A stretch of DNA of 44,183 bases from Pseudoduganella buxea (GTDB lineage: Bacteria; Pseudomonadota; Gammaproteobacteria; Burkholderiales; Burkholderiaceae_D): NCBI RefSeq assembly GCF_009720835.1, contig NZ_WNKZ01000050.1:1-44183 (forward strand), written 5' to 3'. Numbering within the stretch: position 1 is the first letter of the stretch; each line of letters begins with the position of its first letter. Below the pieces are notes generated by a model. The model did no database searches. It saw only the letters and a list, made by a program, of their open reading frames with translations, and was not told the DNA's origin. The translations under genes were made by a program, and so were the position numbers. Of the stretch, positions 17,069 to 26,218 are shown in pieces.

Positions 17069-18968
17069 AGTCGCGGCAACTCTGCTCTGCTCGCTCCTGG
17101 GGGCATGCGCCACGCCTAAGCTGCCGATCTCGCCGGCCCACGTCAGCGAGCCCCAGCGGCCGCCCGGCGTCATCCCCGAGCCCGTCCAGCAAAGTCCCGT
17201 GCTGCCACCGCCGCAGGCCAGCCGCAAGACGGAGACCTACAGCGTCACCGTGCACCGGCTGCCGGTGGCGTCGGTGCTGTTCGCGCTGGCGCGGGACGCC
17301 GGCCTGAACATCGACATCCATCCCGCCATCGAAGGCGAAGTGACGTTGAATGCGCTGGACCAGACCTTGCCGCAGCTGCTCGAGCGCATTTCGCGCCAGG
17401 TCGACATGCGCTACGAACTGAACGACGGCACCCTGCTGGTGCTGCCGGACCAGCCCCATTGGCGCAACTACAAGATCGACTACGTCAATATCGCCCGCAG
17501 CACCAGCAGCAGCGTCAATATCGCCACGCAGATTTCCACCACGGGCGGCGCGGCCGGCAGCACGACCAACACCACCGGGTCGAACACGGGCCAGGGCACG
17601 ATCGCCAGCGCCGGCACCAGCCTGTCCACGAGCGGCAACAACAACTCGACGACCTCCGTCACGAACCGGGCCGACAATAACTTCTGGCACAGCCTGGAAA
17701 AGAACATCCGCGACATGCTGCGCCCGACCAACCTGAACGATACACTGGTCGATCCGCTGGCCCAGTTGCGCGAACAGGCGAGCCAGGGTGCGCAGCAGCA
17801 GGGCCAGCAGCCCGGCGCCGTCGGCCAGCCGGGCGCCGCTTATCCGCAACCGTACACCCAGCCGGGCCAGCCCGGATTGCCCGGAGCGGTCACGCAGCCC
17901 CAGGGCGACGCCAGCTACCCTGGTGTCCAGGCCAGCGCAGCCCAGACGGCCCGCACGGCCCAGCGCGCGGCGCCGTCCGTCATCATCAATGCCGAAAGCG
18001 GTTTGATCGCCGTGCGCGCGACGGGTCGCCAGCACGAAAAGGTGCGCGAGTTCCTCGATATCGTGCAGAACGCGTCGAAGCGCCAGGTGATGATCGAGGC
18101 CACCATCCTGGAAGTGCGTCTGTCGGACCAGTACCAGCAGGGCATCAACTGGAAGCGCATCAGCAGCAACGGCGAGTCGATCCTGAGCATGGGCGACATC
18201 ACGAAAGCGCCGTCGGCCGGCTTCAGCGGCCTGACGACGGGCGTCCTCACCTTCAACTACACCAACCCCGTCACCAAACTGGGCGACATCGCCGCCGCCG
18301 TCAGCCTGCTCGAATCGTTCGGCAAGGTGCAGGTGCTGTCGAGCCCGAAGATCAGCGTGATGAACAACCAGACGGCCCTGTTGAAGGTGGTCGACAACAA
18401 CATCTTCTTCACCTTGAAGGTCACGCCGGCCATCCAGAATTCCTCGGGCGGCATCGCCACCCCGGCCACCTACGAATCGCGCGTCGAGACCGTACCGGTG
18501 GGCTTCGTCATGAGCGTCACGCCGCAGATTTCCGATGCCGACGAGGTGACCATCAATGTGCGCCCCACCATCACGCGCATCGTCAGCTACGTGCAGGACC
18601 CCAACCCGGAGCTGGCCCGGGCCGGCGTCACCAGCCAGGTGCCCGTGATCCAGGCGCGCGAAGTGGAGTCGGTGATGAAGGTGCACAGCGGCCAGACGGC
18701 CGTCATGGGCGGGCTGATGCAGGATTCCGTCGACAACACGAAAAACGGCATCCCGCTGCTGTCGGCGATTCCGGGCCTGGGCAACATGTTCGCCCACCGC
18801 AACGAAGGCACCGTCAAGACGGAGCTGGTGATCTTCCTGCGCGCCATCGTCGTCAAGAACCCCACGATGGAGGGCGACTACAAGGACCTGCGTTACCTGT
18901 TGCCCGGCAATGAACCCTTGAATCGCCACCCTTACACGACGGCGCCGGTACCGGCGGGACAGCCATGA
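17061..18968 (+). CDS. Secretin lipoprotein of the second filament/secretion system
   Basis: A 635-residue MshL/PilQ-like secretin, the outer-membrane pore of this system. The signal peptide MNKVAATLLCSLLGAC has a lipobox with Cys16. An STN-like domain is at about 60-130. Then come a Ser/Thr/Asn-rich stretch (about 150-210) and a Gln/Pro/Gly-rich insert (about 235-290). The secretin core runs from about 310 to 615, including VLSSPKISVMNNQTALLK and AVMGGLMQDS. The ATG overlaps the end of the upstream ATPase gene by eight bases, and its own stop overlaps the next ATG. The layout resembles MshL but the sequence differs clearly, so the two secretins are probably not interchangeable. Confidence 0.92.
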   Translation: MNKVAATLLCSLLGACATPKLPISPAHVSEPQRPPGVIPEPVQQSPVLPPPQASRKTETYSVTVHRLPVASVLFALARDAGLNIDIHPAIEGEVTLNALDQTLPQLLERISRQVDMRYELNDGTLLVLPDQPHWRNYKIDYVNIARSTSSSVNIATQISTTGGAAGSTTNTTGSNTGQGTIASAGTSLSTSGNNNSTTSVTNRADNNFWHSLEKNIRDMLRPTNLNDTLVDPLAQLREQASQGAQQQGQQPGAVGQPGAAYPQPYTQPGQPGLPGAVTQPQGDASYPGVQASAAQTARTAQRAAPSVIINAESGLIAVRATGRQHEKVREFLDIVQNASKRQVMIEATILEVRLSDQYQQGINWKRISSNGESILSMGDITKAPSAGFSGLTTGVLTFNYTNPVTKLGDIAAAVSLLESFGKVQVLSSPKISVMNNQTALLKVVDNNIFFTLKVTPAIQNSSGGIATPATYESRVETVPVGFVMSVTPQISDADEVTINVRPTITRIVSYVQDPNPELARAGVTSQVPVIQAREVESVMKVHSGQTAVMGGLMQDSVDNTKNGIPLLSAIPGLGNMFAHRNEGTVKTELVIFLRAIVVKNPTMEGDYKDLRYLLPGNEPLNRHPYTTAPVPAGQP

Positions 18969-20551
18969 GCCTCCTGATGCAGGCGCTGAAGAAGGCGGAA
19001 CGGCTGCACCACGACGGCCTGCCGCCGGAAGAGGCGGACAAGGCCGACGGCCTGGCGCTCGAGCCACTGCTGCCGCCGGCGGCAGCAGCACCGGCTTCGT
19101 CCGTGCCGCCGCCCGGCGCCGAAAGCCCGGCAACGGGCACGGAACTGGGCCTGGAGCCGCTGGAACGGGCGGACCGTCCGGCCGCGCCGCCCCCCGCTCC
19201 GTCCGAACCGCAGATTCCCCTGGTGCCGGCCGTCGAGGCGGCCTACGATCCCGTGCCGCCCCAGGCCCGCCATGAGCTGCCTGGCACACGCAAGGACGGC
19301 GCCCAGCTTCCTCCGGCCTCGCCCGGCGTTGCCAAGTCCGAGGACACGGCTCACGCCGAGCCTGGTGTAGAGGCCTTGGCCAGGCCGGGCCGCCCGGGTG
19401 CCTCGTATGCGCGTCCGCCCAATCCGAACCTGCCGCGGCTGCGCATTGCCGCGCTGGGCGGCATCCTGCTGATCATCGTGGCGGCGTTCGCCTATGTGTA
19501 CTGGAAGGCGACGTCGGCACCCGGTCCCGGCGCCGCCCTGCCGATGGTGCCGATGCCACCGCCGAGCGCCACCGGTGCCACCGGCATCGTCGTCGCCCCC
19601 GTGGACCAGCCCTTCGGCCAGGCCGCGAACGCGCAGGACGCGGCGGCCGGCGAACTCGGCCAGCGCCGCGGCGACGAGGGCATGGCGTCGTACGCCCAGC
19701 CGCCCGTACAGGATCGGGCCGCCTTGCAGGCCGGCGTGCAGGCCGCGCCTCCCGTGCAGGTCACCGATCCGGAAGCCCAGCGGGCCGAAGCGGAATACAT
19801 GGCGCGCCAGCAGATGGCCGAACCCGCCCGCAACTCCGAAGCGTCCGTGGCGCGCCCGGCCGCTGCCCCCCCCGATAGCGGCGACGTGCACATCGTGCGC
19901 AGCAACGGCGCGGCAATCAACCCCGTCGTGCAGAACGCCTACGCCGCCTTCACCGCGGGCGACTACGCCACCGCGCGCAACCATTACGATATTGCCCTGC
20001 GGCAGGACCCGAACAACCGCGACGCCCTGCTGGGCAGCGCCGCCGTCGCGCTGCGCGACAACCGGGGCGAACAGGCCGCCGCCGTGTATGCCCGGCTGCT
20101 GCAGCTGAACCCGAACGACCCGGACGCGCTGGCCGCCCTTGTGTCCATGCGCGGCGGCGACGCCACCCGCGCCGAGTCGCGCCTGAATGACGTGCTGAAG
20201 ACCCAGCCGGAGGCGGCCCCCGTGCTGTTTGCCCTGGGCAACCTGTACGCGCGCCAGGGCCGCTGGCCGGAAGCCCAGCAGAGCTACTTCCGCGCCTATA
20301 CGGCCGCACCCGGCAACCCGGACTATGCCTTCAACCTGGCTGTCGGGCTGGACCGCTTGAACCAGGGCCGCCTGGCCATCACCTATTACCAGAAGGCCCT
20401 GGCATTGAACGGGACGGCCGGCTTCGACCGGGCCGCCGTGCAGCGCCGCCTGCAGGAACTCCAGGCCGCCGTGCGTCCCGGTGCAGGCGTGGCCACGGTC
20501 GGCTCGGCACCGGCCACGTCGGCGGCCGTGCCGGCGCCCGGCGACAACTGA
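18965..20551 (+). CDS. TPR inner-membrane protein, MshN-like
   Basis: A 528-residue protein starting MSLLMQALKKAERLH, the opening motif of MshN/GspB-like proteins. A long Pro/Ala-rich cytoplasmic region (about 20-155) leads to one membrane helix at about 159-180. The periplasmic part has a second low-complexity stretch and then tetratricopeptide repeats at about 320-505 (for example AYAAFTAGDYATARNHYDIAL). In MSHA systems the equivalent protein links the ATPase/platform to the secretin. It overlaps the secretin gene as ATGA. Confidence 0.85.
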   Translation: MSLLMQALKKAERLHHDGLPPEEADKADGLALEPLLPPAAAAPASSVPPPGAESPATGTELGLEPLERADRPAAPPPAPSEPQIPLVPAVEAAYDPVPPQARHELPGTRKDGAQLPPASPGVAKSEDTAHAEPGVEALARPGRPGASYARPPNPNLPRLRIAALGGILLIIVAAFAYVYWKATSAPGPGAALPMVPMPPPSATGATGIVVAPVDQPFGQAANAQDAAAGELGQRRGDEGMASYAQPPVQDRAALQAGVQAAPPVQVTDPEAQRAEAEYMARQQMAEPARNSEASVARPAAAPPDSGDVHIVRSNGAAINPVVQNAYAAFTAGDYATARNHYDIALRQDPNNRDALLGSAAVALRDNRGEQAAAVYARLLQLNPNDPDALAALVSMRGGDATRAESRLNDVLKTQPEAAPVLFALGNLYARQGRWPEAQQSYFRAYTAAPGNPDYAFNLAVGLDRLNQGRLAITYYQKALALNGTAGFDRAAVQRRLQELQAAVRPGAGVATVGSAPATSAAVPAPGDN

Positions 20552-20558
20552 TTGCTAC

Positions 20559-22253
20559 ATGGTACAAGCAGAAAAAATACCCCTCGGCCGGCAACTGATC
20601 AGGAAAGGCGTCATCAGCGAAGATCAGCTGCGCATCGCCCTGACGGAACAGAAGCGCAGCAGCGAGCCCCTGGGTCGCCTGCTGATCTCGCTTGGCTTCG
20701 TCACGGAAGCCACCGTGCGCGAGGCGCTCAGCGAAAACCTGAATACCCAGTCCGCCGACCTGAACAGCCTGGTCGTCGACGGCATCGCCTTGAAGCTGAT
20801 CCCGAAGGACGTGGCCAAACGCTACAGCGTCTTCCCCATCGTCTACGAGCGCAATACGGACAACCTCGTGCTGGCGATGTCGAACACGAGCAATATCGTG
20901 GCGCTGGACCAGATCCACGCGATGCTGGTCAAGGGCATCACCATCACGCCGCTGCTGGTCAACGAGTCGGACATCCAGCGCGCCATCGACCAGTACTACG
21001 GCTTCGAGCTGTCGATCGACGGCATCCTGCACGAAATCGAAACGGGTGAAGTGCCCTACCAGGGCACGTCCGACGAATACAGCCACCCGATGGTGCGGCT
21101 GATCGACGCGCTGCTGGCTGATGCCGTGCAGAACGGCGCGTCGGACATCCACTTCGAACCGGAGCAGGGTTTCCTGCGCATCCGCTACCGCATCGACGGC
21201 ATCCTGCGGCAGATCCGCAGCCTGCACAAGTCCTACTGGCCGGCCATGGCCGTGCGGCTGAAGGTCATCAGCAACATGAATATCGCGGAAACGCGGGCGC
21301 CCCAGGACGGCCGCATCGCCATCCGTTTTTCCGGCCGCCAGATCGACTTCCGTGCCAGCGCCCAGCCCACCACGCACGGCGAGAACTTCGTGCTGCGCGT
21401 GCTGGACCGGCAGAAGGGCATCGTGCCGCTGGACGGGCTGGGGCTGGCCGAGCAGGAGCTCGACGTGCTGCGCCTGATGATCGCCCGCCCGGACGGCCTC
21501 ATCCTCGTCACGGGCCCTACCGGCAGCGGCAAGACGACGACCCTGTATTCGATCCTGAACCACATCAATACGGAAAACGTCAACATCATGACGTTGGAAG
21601 ATCCCGTCGAGTACCCGATGAGCATGATTCGCCAGACGTCCGTCAACGAATCGACCAAGCTGGGCTTCGCAGACGGCATCCGTTCGATCCTGCGCCAGGA
21701 CCCGGACGTCATCCTCGTCGGTGAAATCCGCGACAAGGAGACGGCCGACATGGCGCTGGCGGCGGCGATGACGGGCCACCAGGTCTATTCGACCCTGCAC
21801 ACCAACTCGGCGGTGGGCGCGATTCCCCGCCTGCTCGATATCGGCGTCATCGCCGATGTGCTGGCCGGTAACGTCATCGGCATCATCGCCCAGCGCCTGG
21901 TGCGCCGGCTGTGCCCGCACTGCCGGGCACCGTTCACGGCCGACACGCTGGAACGGCGGCTGCTGGGGCTGGCCCCGGAGGCGCCGCCGGCCACCTTGTA
22001 CCGGGCCGTCGGCTGCGAACGCTGCGCCCACCAGGGCTACCGGGGCCGCCTGGCCATCATGGAACTGCTGCGCATGAATGCCGAGCTGGACGAACTGGTG
22101 GCGCGGCGCGCCTCGCTGCGCGAACTGCGCAGGGCCGCCAACGCCAGCGGTTTTCGCACCCTGGTGGACGACGGCATGCGCCGCGTGCTGGAAGGCGTGA
22201 CGACCCTGGACGAGGTGTCGCGCGTGGTCGACCTGACGGACAGGCTGACCTGA
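20559..22253 (+). CDS. GspE/PilB-family assembly ATPase with altered MshEN domain
   Basis: A 564-residue motor ATPase. The N-terminus has two MshEN-like repeats (8-31 and 37-60) with the same spacing as MshE, but the leading Arg of each is Pro (P8, P37) and the final Gln of the second is Asn60, so c-di-GMP binding is doubtful. A Walker A GPTGSGKTTTL lies near 320, a Walker B at QDPDVILVGEIRD, and a tetracysteine site in CPHC and CERC. It drives assembly of the filament of this cluster. The start MVQAEKIPLG lies eight bases after the TPR gene stop; upstream in-frame codons are a shadow of that gene. Confidence 0.93.
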   Translation: MVQAEKIPLGRQLIRKGVISEDQLRIALTEQKRSSEPLGRLLISLGFVTEATVREALSENLNTQSADLNSLVVDGIALKLIPKDVAKRYSVFPIVYERNTDNLVLAMSNTSNIVALDQIHAMLVKGITITPLLVNESDIQRAIDQYYGFELSIDGILHEIETGEVPYQGTSDEYSHPMVRLIDALLADAVQNGASDIHFEPEQGFLRIRYRIDGILRQIRSLHKSYWPAMAVRLKVISNMNIAETRAPQDGRIAIRFSGRQIDFRASAQPTTHGENFVLRVLDRQKGIVPLDGLGLAEQELDVLRLMIARPDGLILVTGPTGSGKTTTLYSILNHINTENVNIMTLEDPVEYPMSMIRQTSVNESTKLGFADGIRSILRQDPDVILVGEIRDKETADMALAAAMTGHQVYSTLHTNSAVGAIPRLLDIGVIADVLAGNVIGIIAQRLVRRLCPHCRAPFTADTLERRLLGLAPEAPPATLYRAVGCERCAHQGYRGRLAIMELLRMNAELDELVARRASLRELRRAANASGFRTLVDDGMRRVLEGVTTLDEVSRVVDLTDRLT

Positions 22254-22254
22254 C

Positions 22255-23469
22255 ATGCCGAACTTCCTGTACCGGGCCATGGACGCCAGCGGCCAGATCG
22301 TGCCGGGAAATATCGATGCGATCAATGCGCTCGACCTGGAACTGCGCCTGTCGCGCATGGAGCTGGACCTGATCGACTACCGCCAGGCCCGCCAGCGGGT
22401 GCAGGTGGCCGGCGCACTGGGGCGGCGCACCGTCACCTTGCGCGACCTGATCAATTTCTGTTTTCACATGGAACAGATGGCCAGCGCAGGCGTGCCGCTG
22501 CTCGAAGCGCTGAACGACCTGCGCGACAATATGGACCACCTGCGCTTTCGCGAGATCATCACCGACATGATCGAAAGCATCGAGGGCGGCATGCAGCTCT
22601 CGGCGGCGCTGGCGGCCCACCCGGACGTGTTCGACCTGACGTTTACGAGCCTGGTGCGCGCGGGCGAGGCCAGCGGCAAGGTCAACGAAGTCTTCCGCGA
22701 CCTGTCGGACAGCCTGAAATGGCAGGACGAACTGGCCGCCCAGACCAGGAAGATCGTCACCTACCCCAGTGTCGTGCTGGTCGTCGTCACGGCCGTGACG
22801 TTCTTCCTGATGATCTACCTGGTGCCGCAGCTGACGGCCTTCATCGGCAATATGGGGCGCGAACTGCCGCTGCACACGAAGGCCCTGATCGTCGTGTCGA
22901 ATGTGTTCATCGGCTACTGGTATTTGCTGATCGGCCTGCCCGTCGCGGCCTGGTTCGCGATACGCTGGCGCATCGAGCGCAGCGAACGCACGGCGTACGC
23001 CTTCGACCGCTTCAAGTTGCACGCGTGGGTGGTCGGCCCCGTGCTGCACAAGATTATCCTGGCACGCTTTGCAACCTTCTTCGCCATGATGTACGCGTCG
23101 GGCATCACCATCCTCGAATGCATCCGCCTGTCCGAGGGCATTGTCGGCAACCGGGTCGTGGCCCAGGCGCTGCGCCGCGCCGCGCGGCTCATTTCGGACG
23201 GCCACAGCGTCACCGCGGCCTTCGCCACCACGGGCCTGTTCCCGCAACTGGTGATCCGCATGCTCAAGGTGGGCGAGGCCACGGGCGCGCTGGACGGTGC
23301 GCTGCGCAATGTCGCCTACTTCTACAATCGGGAGGTGCGCGAACAGGTCGAGCGGGTGCAAGCCATGATCGAACCGGCCATGACCCTTGTGCTGGGGCTG
23401 CTCCTGGGCTGGATCATGCTGTCGGTGCTGGGGCCGATCTACGACACGATCAGCGCGATCAGGATCTGA
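22255..23469 (+). CDS. GspF/PilC-family platform protein, second cluster
   Basis: A 404-residue inner-membrane platform protein with two GspF domains (about 65-190 and 270-395) and hydrophobic segments at about 165-190, 215-240 and 370-395. The repeat motifs VRAGEASGKVNEVFRDLSD and LKVGEATGALDGALRNVAYF are typical. It follows the ATPase gene with one base between stop and start and is the counterpart of mshG. It contacts the ATPase at the cytoplasmic face. Confidence 0.93.
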   Translation: MPNFLYRAMDASGQIVPGNIDAINALDLELRLSRMELDLIDYRQARQRVQVAGALGRRTVTLRDLINFCFHMEQMASAGVPLLEALNDLRDNMDHLRFREIITDMIESIEGGMQLSAALAAHPDVFDLTFTSLVRAGEASGKVNEVFRDLSDSLKWQDELAAQTRKIVTYPSVVLVVVTAVTFFLMIYLVPQLTAFIGNMGRELPLHTKALIVVSNVFIGYWYLLIGLPVAAWFAIRWRIERSERTAYAFDRFKLHAWVVGPVLHKIILARFATFFAMMYASGITILECIRLSEGIVGNRVVAQALRRAARLISDGHSVTAAFATTGLFPQLVIRMLKVGEATGALDGALRNVAYFYNREVREQVERVQAMIEPAMTLVLGLLLGWIMLSVLGPIYDTISAIRI

Positions 23470-23470
23470 C

Positions 23471-25030
23471 ATGTTCCCAAAACAGCTTTTCTACCTGACC
23501 AGCGAACAACTGCAGGCCTGGCAATGGCAACGGGGCGCGCTGTCGGCACCGGTGGTGTTTGCCGCCACGCGCGCCGGGGTCGAGGAATTCCGCGCCTACC
23601 TGCGCGAAAACAGCACGCGGCCGGCCTACCTCGTCGTCGATGTCATCGAGGAGGATTTCACCCGCCACCTGATGCCGCACGTGGGCGGCAAGCCGGGCCG
23701 CAGCCTGCGCCAGCGCCGCCTGTTCCAGCAGTACCGCGAGAGCCCGTTCCGTACGGCGCTGGTGCAGGGCCGCAGCGAGGAAGGCCGGCGCGACGACATC
23801 GTACTGCTGACGGCCCTGACCAATCCGGCCCTCGTCACGCCATGGCTCGACGCGATGGAGGCGGCCCATGCGCCGCTGGCCGGCGTCTACTCGGCCACCT
23901 TGCTGGCGCCGGCCCTGCTGGACAAGCTGGAGATGCAGCGCCCCAACCTGCTCCTGGTGACGATGCAGTCGGGCGGGCTGCGCCAGACCTACCTGCGCGA
24001 CGGCCAGCTGAAATTCTCGCGCCTCGTGCAGCCCACCGAAGGCACCGACGTGGCCGCGGCCATCGAGCCGGAGACGAGCCGCACGCAGCAGTTCCTGACG
24101 AGCGTGCGCCTGCTGGAGCGGGACGAGATGCTGGACGTGCTGGTGCTGATGCCGGCCGGCGTCGTCGAACAGCTGGGCCGGGTCTGCGAGAACGGTCCCC
24201 ATACCACCTTCCACTTCGTGCCGCTCGACGCGGCCGCCGCCGCCCTGCAGATGGACGGCGTCCCGGAGCGCGCCGACGAAGTGCTGCTGTACCTGCTGGC
24301 GCGCGGCGAACCGGACAGCCACTACCCGCTGGGCGAGCGGGGCGGCGACTACCTGCTGTGGCGCCAGCGTCTGTCGCTGTATGCGTCCAGCGCCGTGCTG
24401 GGCGCCGTCTGCGTGGCCTGGACCGTCACCAACCTGGTCGGCTACAACGTCGCCCAGGGCAATGCCCGGGGCCTGCGCTCGGAAACGGCGCACTACCAGG
24501 CGGCCTACCGCAACAGCATGTCGAGCATGCCGCCGGCCCTGGACAAGACGGCCAACATGAAGGCGGCCGTGCAGATCGAGCGCATGGTGGCCCAGCAGGG
24601 GCCATGGCCCCTGCACATGCTGACGATGGTCAGCGATGCGCTGGAAAAGTCACCGCAGATCCAGCTCACGGAGCTGGAATGGCGCGCCACGGTGCCGGGC
24701 GCGCCGACGGAAACGGCGCCGGGCGCCGCCCCCGGCACGCCTACCCTGGTGGCCCCGACGTCGTCGCTGGCGCTGGGCATCCCGAAGGCGCCGCCACAGA
24801 CCTTGCGGCTGCAGGCCGAAGTTTTGGCCGGCAAGGACAATTACCGGACCGTACTGATCAGCATGAACGCGTTTGCCCAGCGCCTGGCCGGCCTGCCCCG
24901 CGTCACCGTGGAGATCGCCGAACTGCCTTTCGATATTCGCCCGAACGCCAAGCTGAGCGGCAGCGTCGGCCGCGCCGGCACGGCGGAAAGCCGGGCCCGT
25001 TTCACACTCGACCTGGTGTGGACACCATGA
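23471..25030 (+). CDS. GspL-like protein: cytoplasmic PilM-like plus periplasmic PilN-like region
   Basis: A 519-residue protein that seems to join the roles of PilM and PilN. Residues 1-300 are cytoplasmic and probably actin-like, though I see no clear nucleotide-binding motif. One membrane helix lies at about 303-325. The periplasmic part (about 330-519) contains a Pro/Ala/Thr-rich linker and ends with a ferredoxin-like-sized domain. This is the GspL layout of type II secretion systems, unlike the separate mshI and PilN genes of the MSHA locus next door. It lies between the platform gene and a PilO-like gene. The family call is from topology and context; sequence likeness is weak. Confidence 0.65.
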   Translation: MFPKQLFYLTSEQLQAWQWQRGALSAPVVFAATRAGVEEFRAYLRENSTRPAYLVVDVIEEDFTRHLMPHVGGKPGRSLRQRRLFQQYRESPFRTALVQGRSEEGRRDDIVLLTALTNPALVTPWLDAMEAAHAPLAGVYSATLLAPALLDKLEMQRPNLLLVTMQSGGLRQTYLRDGQLKFSRLVQPTEGTDVAAAIEPETSRTQQFLTSVRLLERDEMLDVLVLMPAGVVEQLGRVCENGPHTTFHFVPLDAAAAALQMDGVPERADEVLLYLLARGEPDSHYPLGERGGDYLLWRQRLSLYASSAVLGAVCVAWTVTNLVGYNVAQGNARGLRSETAHYQAAYRNSMSSMPPALDKTANMKAAVQIERMVAQQGPWPLHMLTMVSDALEKSPQIQLTELEWRATVPGAPTETAPGAAPGTPTLVAPTSSLALGIPKAPPQTLRLQAEVLAGKDNYRTVLISMNAFAQRLAGLPRVTVEIAELPFDIRPNAKLSGSVGRAGTAESRARFTLDLVWTP

Positions 25031-25064
25031 TGACGACCCGCCGCAATACCGAAGGACGATCCGC

Positions 25065-25760
25065 ATGAACATCGATACGCCCTCCCCCGGTGTCGGCTCG
25101 GCCACGCGCCGCGCGCCGAACACGCGGCCGCGCGTGCCGCTGCCGTTCTGGATCCGCCATTTCGGCCGCGTGCGCACGGCCTTCATCACGCTGGGCGTGA
25201 CGGCCTCGTTGACGGTCGCCAGCGTGGTGGTGAGCTACTGGCAGCTGTACGATGCCCGCACCGCCGAGGCGCAGGCACGCGACGCGCGCGACATGGCGCG
25301 CCAGAGCTTCGTCCACGTCGAGGCGGAAAAGGAAGATATCCGCACCTACCAGCCCCTGTTCACGGAACTACGCCAGCGCAACTTCGTCGGCATCGAGAAC
25401 CGCCTGGAATGGGTCGAGGCGATCCGGCAGATCAAGGAGCAGCGTCACCTGCTGCCGCTGACCTATGAGATCGACCCGCAGCAGCCCTACAAGCTGGTGG
25501 GCCCCGTCGCGACGGGCCGGTATCAGCTGCGGGGCAGCCGCATGACGGTGCACCTGGACATGCTGCATGAGATGGACCTGCTCAATTTCCTGGCCGACCT
25601 GCGCCAGCGAGGCGTATTTACCGTGCAGGCCTGCACCATTCGCCGCGCCGCCAGCGCCGGCAATACGCCGCTGGCCGCGGGCATGACGGCCGACTGCACC
25701 TTGAACTGGCTGACCTTGACGCAGCCGGCCGCCACGCGCGTGACGGGAGCGCGCCCATGA
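25065..25760 (+). CDS. PilO/GspM-like alignment protein
   Basis: A 231-residue bitopic membrane protein: basic, proline-rich cytoplasmic N-terminus, membrane helix at about 38-58, a coiled coil at about 63-95, and a periplasmic domain whose core (YQLRGSRMTVHLDMLHEMDLLNFLADLR) fits the PilO/GspM fold. It should pair with the GspL-like protein before it. A good ribosome-binding site (GAAGGA, 8 bases) precedes the ATG. The 34-bp gap upstream holds only a 13-codon open frame. Its stop overlaps the next start as ATGA. Confidence 0.7.
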   Translation: MNIDTPSPGVGSATRRAPNTRPRVPLPFWIRHFGRVRTAFITLGVTASLTVASVVVSYWQLYDARTAEAQARDARDMARQSFVHVEAEKEDIRTYQPLFTELRQRNFVGIENRLEWVEAIRQIKEQRHLLPLTYEIDPQQPYKLVGPVATGRYQLRGSRMTVHLDMLHEMDLLNFLADLRQRGVFTVQACTIRRAASAGNTPLAAGMTADCTLNWLTLTQPAATRVTGARP

Positions 25761-26218
25761 GCGCCGTTCGCGCGCGCCTGGCCGCGCTGGCCGTGCTGGC
25801 CACGCTGGCCGTGCCGGCAGCGGCCCAGACGACATTCACGACGATGGGCCGCCTGTTTACGACGCCGGCCGACCGCATGCGGCTGGACCAGCAGCGCAAC
25901 GCCGCCGACCTGCGCGGCCAGTACCTGACCGGCGAAGGCGCGGCCGCCCAGAATGCCCAGGCCGGCATGCCCGCGCCCGCCGATGCCTACAGCCCGCCAC
26001 CGCCACCGCCGGCGCCAAGGCCCGTGCACCTGGGCGGCGTGGTACGCCGCAGCGACGGCAGCGCCACCGTCTGGGTCGACAAGGTGCCGCACGAGACCCG
26101 CATGCCGGCAGCATCGGCGGGCAAGGGCATCACCGTCGATATCGAAGGGCGCAGCGTGCAGCTCAAGCCCGGCCAGACCTACGATCCCGCCAATGGCACG
26201 GTCATCGATGCGCACTGA
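25757..26218 (+). CDS. Secreted PilP/MshK-like protein
   Basis: A 153-residue protein with a signal peptide (cleavage near AAAQ at about 24), a conserved-looking segment TTMGRLFTTPADRMRLD, a proline-rich linker (PPPPPPAPRP at about 75-90), and a small C-terminal beta domain (HLGGVVRRSDGSATVWVD). The pattern of linker plus small domain is that of PilP, MshK and GspC, which connect the inner-membrane complex to the secretin. It is the counterpart of mshK in the second cluster. It overlaps the following prepilin gene by 11 bases. Confidence 0.65.
   Translation: MSAVRARLAALAVLATLAVPAAAQTTFTTMGRLFTTPADRMRLDQQRNAADLRGQYLTGEGAAAQNAQAGMPAPADAYSPPPPPPAPRPVHLGGVVRRSDGSATVWVDKVPHETRMPAASAGKGITVDIEGRSVQLKPGQTYDPANGTVIDAH

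Noticed and set aside
17031..19289. Long minus-strand open frame opposite the second secretin
   Set aside because: The real secretin on the plus strand has clear motifs; the antisense frame has shadow composition.
25027..25068. 13-codon open frame between the GspL-like and PilO-like genes
   Set aside because: It has no ribosome-binding site of its own and no recognisable product; it most likely only carries the Shine-Dalgarno sequence of the next gene.
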